Shown: positions 1 to 6,559 of the stretch, piece after piece
Layout of the letters: every line of letters begins with the position of its first letter
How positions within the stretch are numbered: the first letter of the stretch is position 1
Source of the DNA: an uncultured Oscillospiraceae bacterium
GTDB lineage: Bacteria; Bacillota; Clostridia; UBA1381
DNA: 9,365 bases
NCBI GenBank assembly: GCA_945876665.1
Contig: CAMCPC010000032.1
Span: 1-9,365 of the forward strand
Direction of reading: 5' to 3'
Program-made: the position numbers and the translations under genes
The notes under the pieces: model-generated
Databases searched by the model: none
Told to the model about the DNA's origin: nothing
Seen by the model: the letters and a program-made list of their open reading frames with translations, nothing else

Positions 1-17
1 GCAAAATCCTTTTTAAA

Positions 18-791
18 TTAATTTCCGCATTCAATACTTATTTCATTGAACACCTTTAAATAATCATTGATTGATTTGTTTTTCTTTTCCTCGCCTGTTA
101 CGTCCATGATAATACCGCCGTCGTGCATCATAATCGCGCGCGAGCCGTATTCCACAGCATAGCGAAGATTATGCGTCACCATAAGGGTTGTAATTTTCTT
201 TTCCCTCACAATCTTTTCCGTCAGCATCATAACCGTATCGGAGGACTTCGGGTCAAGCGCCGCCGTATGCTCGTCAAGCAGCAGCAAATCGGGACGTATC
301 ATAGTCGCCATAATAAGCGCAAGCGCCTGTCTTTGTCCGCCCGAAAGCGAGCCTGCGGGAGTGGAAAGACGGTTTTCAAGTCCCATGCCCAAAAGCTCAA
401 GCTGCGAGCAGTAAAAGTCCTTGCGCTGTCTGTTCAGACCGAAAGACAGTCCGAACATTTTACCCTTATTATCGGCAATAGACATATTCTCCCATATCGT
501 CATTGACGGACAAGTACCCATTGACGGATTCTGGAAAACTCTGCCGATTTTCTTTGCGCGTTTAAAGTTCTTCGTTCCTTTTAATTCCGCGCCGTCAAGC
601 AGAACAGAGCCGCTGTCCTCAGTGACGTCGCCCGAAATAATATTGAGCATTGTGGTCTTGCCCGAACCATTTGACCCGATAACGCCCACAAATTCACCGT
701 CGTTAATCGTCAGATTAAAGTCGGAAAAAAGCACCTTTTCGTCAATCGTACCCTGATTAAAGGTTTTACAAATATTAGAAAGCTCAAGCAT
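18..791 (-). CDS. ABC transporter ATP-binding protein, TrpXYZ-like importer
   Basis: This is the ATPase subunit of an ABC importer, hydrolysing ATP at the inner face of the membrane to drive uptake through the permease encoded just upstream. All nucleotide-binding motifs are present in 257 residues: Walker A GSNGSGKT (39-46), Q-loop Gln87 in RVFQNPS, signature LSGGQ (149-153), Walker B LLLLDE (169-174) followed by HTAALDP, and switch His207 in VTHNLRYA. The DEHTAALDP form is typical of the ATPases that partner PF04392-type binding proteins. Its ATG (789-791) overlaps the permease stop by 8 bp, with a GGTGA-like Shine-Dalgarno inside the permease tail, so translation is probably coupled. It is the last gene of the operon; only 17 bases follow it in the window. 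The ABC role is certain; a tryptophan or other aromatic substrate is inferred from family resemblance only. Confidence 0.93.
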   Translation of the reverse strand: MLELSNICKTFNQGTIDEKVLFSDFNLTINDGEFVGVIGSNGSGKTTMLNIISGDVTEDSGSVLLDGAELKGTKNFKRAKKIGRVFQNPSMGTCPSMTIWENMSIADNKGKMFGLSFGLNRQRKDFYCSQLELLGMGLENRLSTPAGSLSGGQRQALALIMATMIRPDLLLLDEHTAALDPKSSDTVMMLTEKIVREKKITTLMVTHNLRYAVEYGSRAIMMHDGGIIMDVTGEEKKNKSINDYLKVFNEISIECGN

Positions 792-1686
792 TTTTCTTCA
801 CCCCGGCTTTCTTCTTTTTCAGCACAAACTCGTTTATAACAAGTGTCGCTATAAACAGCACCGTTATCATAAGGTTTGTATTCTGTGACGGCAGACCAAG
901 CGCAAGCGCTATTGAAATACAAGCCTTGTACACAATCATACCGAGCAGAACACCTGTTGTTATGCGCAGGAATTTAATCTTTTTAAACACAGTTGCACCT
1001 ATAATAACCGCCGCAAGACCCATAACGACCGTACCCGTACCCGAGCCGACATTAAATGCCTTGCCGTACTGGCAGTACACCGCGCCCGCAAGGGACACAA
1101 GACCGTTCGCAATTGCGAGACCGATTATTTTTATAGTACCGGGATTTTTTGCAAGTGTCACAACAAGTCCCTCATTGTCGCCGACACTTCTTAGAAGAAA
1201 TCCCGACTTTGTGCGCATATACCAGTCAAGCGCGAACTTCGCGGCAAGCGCGATAACAAGTATCACGGCAAGCTTTGAATACTGCGCAAAATGACCGTTT
1301 CCGAAAAGGAACGCTGTCTGTGAAAATATTGTGGTCGTATCCATGCTCAAAAAGTCCGACGCCTTTCCGACAATTCCGTAGTTTATCGAATACAGCGCGG
1401 TCATGGTAAGAATACCGCAAAGCAGGTTTCTTATTTTCAGCTTTACATTGAATATGCCCGTAAACATACCCGCAATGCCTCCTGCCACAAAGGCTGCGAT
1501 AAGCGCAAGCCACGGATTAAGACCGTGATTTATCATAACAAAGCATATCGCTATTCCGAGGGGAAATGTACCGTCAACAGACAAATCGGGGAAATCAAGA
1601 ATGGTATAGGTTATATACACACCCATTGCCATTATTCCATATATAAGTCCCTGCTCGAGTATGCCTATTATAAGTCCTTCGATCAT
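784..1686 (-). CDS. ABC transporter permease, BPD_transp_2 family, TrpXYZ-like
   Basis: This is the integral membrane permease of the importer, forming the translocation path. The 300-residue protein is hydrophobic throughout, with about eight to nine predicted membrane segments. The N-terminal stretch from LEQGLIYGIMAMGVYITYTILDF into DLSVDGTFPLG (residues about 10-44) is characteristic of the permeases that work with PF04392 binding proteins. The cytoplasmic GFLLRSVGDNEGL stretch (162-174) is the usual ATPase-contact region of the branched-chain/simple-sugar permease superfamily. It ends in a basic tail, KKKKAGVKKNA. The start codon shares an ATGA overlap with the binding-protein stop (1683-1686) and has no good Shine-Dalgarno of its own, which points to translational coupling. 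The permease identity is firm. The substrate is not visible in the sequence; tryptophan is the family precedent (pneumococcal TrpXYZ), but relatives may carry other ligands. Confidence 0.92.
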   Translation of the reverse strand: MIEGLIIGILEQGLIYGIMAMGVYITYTILDFPDLSVDGTFPLGIAICFVMINHGLNPWLALIAAFVAGGIAGMFTGIFNVKLKIRNLLCGILTMTALYSINYGIVGKASDFLSMDTTTIFSQTAFLFGNGHFAQYSKLAVILVIALAAKFALDWYMRTKSGFLLRSVGDNEGLVVTLAKNPGTIKIIGLAIANGLVSLAGAVYCQYGKAFNVGSGTGTVVMGLAAVIIGATVFKKIKFLRITTGVLLGMIVYKACISIALALGLPSQNTNLMITVLFIATLVINEFVLKKKKAGVKKNA

Positions 1687-2687
1687 GACTCGGACGGAGT
1701 GTTTTTAACCTCAGCTCTGTCTGTTATAGACTGCGGTATTGTTACTCCGATTTTTGCAGCTGCGTCTGTGTTGATTGTAATCTTGCTTTCTGTCATTGTT
1801 TCGTAAGGAATTGACTTGATGTCCTCACCCTTAAGCACTCTTGCAGCCATCACGCCTGCCTTTTTGCCAAGCTCTATGTAGTCAATACCTGCTGACGCGA
1901 TACAGCCGTTGCCAACCTGTTCTTCCTCACTGCCGAATACAGGAATGTTCTTTGCAGTTGCCTTTTCGATAAGCACAGGAAGATTTGCAACTACTGTGTT
2001 GTCTGTCATGTTTGAAATACAGTCAACCTCGCTCACAAGCAAATCTACAGCCTGCGGAATTTCAGCCGCGTTTGTGATACCCTTTTCCACAAGCTCAAAG
2101 CCGTATTCGCCTACCTTTTCCTTGTAGCTTTCTATTGTTGAAACTGAATTTGCCTCGCTTGTTGTGTAAAGAATACCAATCTTCTTTGCGTCAGGAAGCA
2201 TCTCGCGGATAAGCTTTAGCTGTTCCTCAACAGGCAGCATATCGCTCACGCCTGTGATTCCGTCCATAGCCTCTGTTTCGCTTGCTGCAAGCTTAGCTGC
2301 AACAGGGTCTGAAACCGCATTGAAGATTACAGGAATTTTTGCTTCATATGCCGCATTGTAGCAAGCCTGCGCGGACGGTGTTGCCACGCCGCATACAAGG
2401 TCCATTCCCTGTGAAACGAACTGCTGCGCAATCTGTGTGTTGGTTGCATCGTCACCCTTTGCGCTCTGCGCTGTAAGCTCGTAATTAACACCCTCTGAGT
2501 CAAGTCCCTGCTTGAAGCCCTCGCGGCAGTTGTCAAGCGACGGATGGTCTGCATACTGCAAAACACCTATCTTGTAGGTTTCGCCGTCAGCGCTGTTTGA
2601 ATTGTTAACCGCATACTCACAGCCTGTCATTGCCGCCACACAAAGCAGAGCGGCTGTTCCCATTGCCAATACCTTTTTCAAATTCAT
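1683..2687 (-). CDS. ABC substrate-binding lipoprotein (PF04392-like), TrpX-like
   Basis: This is the extracytoplasmic solute receptor of the importer, lipid-anchored to the outer face of the membrane. Starting at 2687 it is 334 residues: a basic MNLKK start, a hydrophobic core and a lipobox MTGC with the acylated Cys at residue 23. Family-typical segments follow: GVLQYADHPSLDNCREGFKQ (41-60), ATPSAQ (102-107), NAVSDPVAAKL (123-133), GVSDMLPVEEQLKL (146-159), LYTTSEANSV (173-182) and GIDYIELGKKAG (267-278). I chose the ATG at 2685-2687 because AGAGAGG lies about 10 bases upstream and because it gives a textbook lipoprotein signal. The frame stays open to an ATG at 2765, but that extension would run through a terminator-like hairpin and put 26 odd residues before the signal peptide. 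It is the first gene of the operon and has its own promoter and leader. The substrate is inferred as tryptophan-like, not proven. Confidence 0.92.
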   Translation of the reverse strand: MNLKKVLAMGTAALLCVAAMTGCEYAVNNSNSADGETYKIGVLQYADHPSLDNCREGFKQGLDSEGVNYELTAQSAKGDDATNTQIAQQFVSQGMDLVCGVATPSAQACYNAAYEAKIPVIFNAVSDPVAAKLAASETEAMDGITGVSDMLPVEEQLKLIREMLPDAKKIGILYTTSEANSVSTIESYKEKVGEYGFELVEKGITNAAEIPQAVDLLVSEVDCISNMTDNTVVANLPVLIEKATAKNIPVFGSEEEQVGNGCIASAGIDYIELGKKAGVMAARVLKGEDIKSIPYETMTESKITINTDAAAKIGVTIPQSITDRAEVKNTPSES

Positions 2688-2720
2688 AATTCTAATCCTC
2701 TCTTTCCTGAGATAAAACAG

Positions 2721-2753
2721 AAAAACCCCCGCAGACCGATAAGGCTGTGAGGG
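2721..2753 (-). terminator. Leader terminator-like hairpin (attenuator candidate) before the ABC operon
   Basis: In the minus-strand transcript the arm CCCTCACAGCC (2743-2753) can pair with GGTCTGCGGGGG (2726-2737) around the loop TTATC, with one A-C mismatch and a bulged T, and TTTTT (2721-2725) follows directly. This has the form of an intrinsic terminator, yet it lies between the operon's promoter and its first gene, 33 bases before the start codon. That position suggests transcription attenuation. The leader is too short for a T-box, and no T-box consensus is present. Confidence 0.65.
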
Positions 2754-2775
2754 CATAAATATCATATTAAATATA

Positions 2776-2802
2776 CTGCCTGTTCTAATCTCATCTAATC
2801 TA
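2776..2802 (-). promoter_or_regulatory. (T/G)AG triplet array at the 5' end of the leader, TRAP-site-like
   Basis: On the minus strand the first transcribed bases read TAG-AT-TAG-AT-GAG-AT-TAG-AA-CAG-G-CAG. The triplets sit at 2800-2802, 2795-2797, 2790-2792, 2785-2787 and 2780-2782, an exact 5-nt period, with a further CAG at 2776-2778. TRAP (MtrB) binds (G/U)AG triplets separated by two or three bases, and its targets include tryptophan transport genes. Known sites usually have nine or more triplets, whereas only four here are of the preferred kind. The array is plain in the sequence; TRAP binding is inference. An alternative is a DNA operator made of the GATTAGA direct repeat, spaced one helical turn apart. 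Confidence 0.35.
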
Positions 2803-2809
2803 TTTGTAT

Positions 2810-2839
2810 ATTATACTAAATAAACGGTCAGATTGTCAA
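2810..2839 (-). promoter_or_regulatory. Sigma-A-type promoter of the ABC importer operon
   Basis: Read on the minus strand there is a perfect TTGACA -35 box (2834-2839), an 18-bp spacer and a perfect TATAAT -10 box (2810-2815). Transcription would start near 2803, giving a leader of about 115 nt before the binding-protein ATG. It lies downstream of the hppA terminator, so the operon is expected to be expressed independently of hppA. Confidence 0.82.
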
Positions 2840-2872
2840 TAGTAAGAATATTATTTTTTGACTGTTAACATC

Positions 2873-2905
2873 AAAATGCTGTTACGCAACGCGTAACAGC
2901 ATTTT
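2873..2905 (-). terminator. Intrinsic terminator of hppA (near-symmetric hairpin)
   Basis: A perfect 15-bp inverted repeat (2873-2887 with 2891-2905) carries the core TGCTGTTACGC and a 3-base loop. It starts 14 bases past the hppA stop codon. The A/T ends give four T residues on the minus strand and five on the plus strand, so it could work both ways, but only the hppA side has a gene feeding into it. Confidence 0.88.
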
Positions 2906-2919
2906 TGTTTATCTGAATT

Positions 2920-5007
<2,088 letters not shown>

Positions 5008-5042
5008 ATGAATAATTCCTCCTTGTATTAATCTGTACTATT

Positions 5043-5071
5043 ATTTTATAACTATGAGGGCAATTAGTCAA
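5043..5071 (-). promoter_or_regulatory. Promoter of hppA
   Basis: On the minus strand, TTGACT (5066-5071), a 17-bp spacer and TAAAAT (5043-5048) form a good sigma-A-type promoter. The start would be near 5036, leaving a leader of only about 30 nt that contains the strong AAGGAGGA ribosome site (5017-5024). No leader structure is apparent. Confidence 0.7.
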
Positions 5072-5098
5072 GGTATGATATTAAATTGTAAAATTATA

Positions 5099-5127
5099 TT
5101 GACAAAATTGTTGTCTTAGAATAAAAT
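5099..5127 (+). promoter_or_regulatory. Promoter of the CapA-like gene
   Basis: A perfect TTGACA (5099-5104), a 17-bp spacer and TAAAAT (5122-5127) point right toward the gene starting at 5167. The ribosome site GGGAGA (5155-5160) lies 6 bases before the ATG. The -35 box is back to back with that of hppA, 27 bp apart. Confidence 0.75.
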
Positions 5128-5166
5128 TAGAGTAATACCAAAATATATTGTATCGGGAGAATTTTA

Positions 5167-6216
5167 ATGAGTGTACGAAAATTTGCAGTTCTGCTGACAG
5201 CAGCACTGTTTATAGCAGCTATTATATGGGGATTTTCGGGAGAAAAAAGAGAAAAGCGCAGAGCGGAAAAGGAATACACGCCGTCAGTACAGACGGTTAC
5301 GGTTACAGCCGCCGGTGACTGCACTCTTGCCACGGACGTAAACGCGTCCAAGGAGGGCAGCTTTGCCGCGTATGCTTCACAGCTTGGCGGTGATTACTCA
5401 TATTTTCTGAAAAATGTCGCGCCGGTATTCGCGGAGGACGACCTTACAATAGTAAACTTCGAGGGAACGCTTTCCAATCAGGGAACAAGGCAGGACAAGC
5501 AGTTTGCATTCCGCGGCAAGCCCGAATATGTTCAGGTGCTTACCACATCAAGCGTAGAAGCCGCCAATCTTGCCAATAACCACAGCGCCGATTACGGTGA
5601 CGTCAGCCTTACGGATACAATTAAGTACCTTAACGAAGCAGGCATTTCAAACTTTATAGGCACGAATACGGCAATGCGCGAAATTAACGGGATTTCCGTC
5701 GGTCTTGTGGGCATTAACGCGCTTAATGAGGAAGAAGCCGGAAAACTTGAAAAGGCTATCGGTTCGGTAAAGAGTCTGGGCGCGCAGCTTGTTATCGTGA
5801 GCATGCACTGGGGCGAGGAAAAGGCAACAGCTCCGAACGAACAACAGATAGAGCTTGCGCACAAGGCAGTTGATTTGGGCGCTGACCTTGTTATCGGAAC
5901 ACACCCTCACGTTCTGCAGGGAATTGAAAAATACAACGGACGCTATATCGCGTACAGTCTCGGCAACTTCTGCTTCGGCGGCAACAATAACCCCTCCGAT
6001 AAGGACACCGTTATATACCGTCAGGTATTCACTTTTGTGGACGGAATACTGCAGGAGGACGAAAACATGACGCTTATCCCCGCAACCATTTCGGGACATG
6101 ATAATTATAACGATTATCAGCCTGCCATTGCCACCGGCGACAGAAAAACAGAAATACAGAACAGATTGACGGATTACTCCGCACAGTTCGGACTTATGAA
6201 TCTTAACTTCAGATAA
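5167..6216 (+). CDS. CapA-like (PGA_cap) metallophosphatase-fold protein, membrane-anchored
   Basis: This 349-residue protein belongs to the CapA/PGA_cap family, a calcineurin-like metallophosphatase fold named after a poly-gamma-glutamate capsule protein. A basic start and hydrophobic residues 6-23 form a signal anchor without a lipobox Cys, so the rest is probably outside the cell. Family motifs appear in order: AAGDCTL (48-54), VNFEGTLSNQ (96-105), LANNHSADYG (135-144), VSMHWGEE (211-218), IGTHPHVLQG (243-252) and YSLGNF (263-268). Metal-ligand candidates are D51, E99, N138, H139, H214, H246 and H248. No other capsule genes (capB, capC) lie nearby, so capsule synthesis should not be assumed; most stand-alone members have no proven function. 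It is monocistronic, transcribed away from hppA, and ends in a hairpin terminator. Confidence 0.9.
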   Translation: MSVRKFAVLLTAALFIAAIIWGFSGEKREKRRAEKEYTPSVQTVTVTAAGDCTLATDVNASKEGSFAAYASQLGGDYSYFLKNVAPVFAEDDLTIVNFEGTLSNQGTRQDKQFAFRGKPEYVQVLTTSSVEAANLANNHSADYGDVSLTDTIKYLNEAGISNFIGTNTAMREINGISVGLVGINALNEEEAGKLEKAIGSVKSLGAQLVIVSMHWGEEKATAPNEQQIELAHKAVDLGADLVIGTHPHVLQGIEKYNGRYIAYSLGNFCFGGNNNPSDKDTVIYRQVFTFVDGILQEDENMTLIPATISGHDNYNDYQPAIATGDRKTEIQNRLTDYSAQFGLMNLNFR

Positions 6217-6239
6217 AAAGAGCCGTAAGGCTCTTTTTT
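6215..6239. terminator. Bidirectional terminator between the CapA-like and RHH genes
   Basis: AAAAAGAGCC (6215-6224), loop GTAA and GGCTCTTTTT (6229-6238) form a perfect 10-bp stem with T runs on both strands. It overlaps the stop codons of both convergent genes (TAA at 6214-6216 plus, TAA at 6238-6240 minus), so one element serves both. Confidence 0.88.
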
Positions 6240-6390
6240 AATTATTTTCTTCAAGCTTTTTGATATACTCTTTGAGAATAATGTTAATATACTGACTTAA
6301 AGAACGTTCATCCTGTTCTGACAATTCACGTAACTTTGACACTACATTGTTATCAAGAGTAATACTTACTTTTTCTTTTAGCGGTCGCAT
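6238..6390 (-). CDS. Small ribbon-helix-helix (CopG/Arc-type) DNA-binding protein
   Basis: This 50-residue protein starts MRPLKEKVSITLDNNVVSKL and ends KKLEENN. It has the ribbon-helix-helix plan: a short strand (KVSITLD, residues 7-13) expected to sit in the DNA major groove as a dimer sheet, helix 1 (about 15-27, VVSKLRELSEQDE), a turn at RSLSQ, and helix 2 (about 32-47, SQYINIILKEYIKKLE). The length matches the smallest RHH repressors such as CopG (45 residues). GAGGAGA lies about 8 bases before the ATG, a strong ribosome site that supports this as a real gene. A weak promoter is possible upstream (minus strand TATAAA at 6416-6421). No toxin-like partner is adjacent. Autoregulation, or control of the palindromic promoter at 6449-6483, is inferred from position. 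Its 3' end is bounded by the shared terminator. Confidence 0.87.
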   Translation of the reverse strand: MRPLKEKVSITLDNNVVSKLRELSEQDERSLSQYINIILKEYIKKLEENN

Positions 6391-6448
6391 ACTATTTTCT
6401 CCTCACCAATATTATTTTATAAATTTTACCATTAAATCCGAAAAAATA

Positions 6449-6477
6449 TTGACAAGTAGGATAAAGTAGTATATAAT
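6449..6477 (+). promoter_or_regulatory. Perfect consensus promoter pointing away from the RHH gene
   Basis: TTGACA (6449-6454), an exact 17-bp spacer and TATAAT (6472-6477) match the sigma-A consensus at all twelve positions. The predicted start is near 6484. No open reading frame with a ribosome site follows before the terminator at 6522-6559. Confidence 0.8.
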
Positions 6478-6483
6478 ACTACT
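6465..6483. promoter_or_regulatory. Operator-like palindrome over the -10 box
   Basis: AGTAGTAT (6465-6472), ATA and ATACTACT (6476-6483) form a perfect 8-bp inverted repeat with a 3-bp centre, covering the whole -10 box up to the predicted start site. A dimeric repressor bound here would block the promoter. The divergent RHH protein, 75 bp away, is the obvious candidate, but this is inference. Confidence 0.6.
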
Positions 6484-6559
6484 ATCAGGAATAACTATAT
6501 CTTCCTGACTATCGTAAATATAACAAAAAATGATACGCGCGCGCGTATCATTTTTTGTT
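6484..6559 (+). ncRNA. Candidate small RNA, about 70-75 nt
   Basis: A transcript from the consensus promoter at 6449-6477 would run from about 6484 into the terminator at 6522-6559 with no credible coding region. It would hold one internal stem, TCAGGAA (6485-6491) with TTCCTGA (6502-6508) around a 10-base loop, then an unpaired AT-rich linker, then the terminator hairpin. The 3' end overlaps mnmG's 3' end in antisense. No known RNA family is recognised. An alternative is a promoter whose only job is interference, or a relic of a lost gene. Confidence 0.45.
6522..6559. terminator. Bidirectional terminator, 38-bp perfect palindrome at the mnmG 3' end
   Basis: The sequence is perfectly self-complementary over 38 bp, with core TGATACGCGC/GCGCGTATCA (6531-6550) and flanks AACAAAAAA and TTTTTTGTT. 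It gives six T residues in a row on either strand. It ends mnmG from the right and the short plus-strand transcript from the left. The last two Lys codons and the stop of mnmG lie inside it. Confidence 0.88.

Noticed and set aside
421..756. Plus-strand open frame opposite the ATPase gene
   Set aside because: It is a shadow frame of a clearly conserved minus-strand gene, with no ribosome site or recognisable domain.
2762..2794. Possible leader peptide MRLEQAVYLI in the ABC operon leader
   Set aside because: It has no Shine-Dalgarno, its ATG would lie only about 10 nt from the predicted transcript start, and it has no run of a regulatory amino acid (no Trp codons).
2690..2803. T-box or other known riboswitch in the ABC operon leader
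   Set aside because: Only about 50 nt precede the terminator arm, and no T-box sequence (AGGGTGGNACCGCG-like) or preQ1-I-like core is present.
5647..6099. 150-codon minus-strand open frame inside the CapA-like gene
   Set aside because: The plus strand carries all PGA_cap motifs; the antisense frame has no recognisable features or ribosome site.
6238..6390. RHH protein as the antitoxin of a toxin-antitoxin pair
   Set aside because: No toxin-like reading frame lies next to it on either strand; the flanks are terminators and a non-coding gap.
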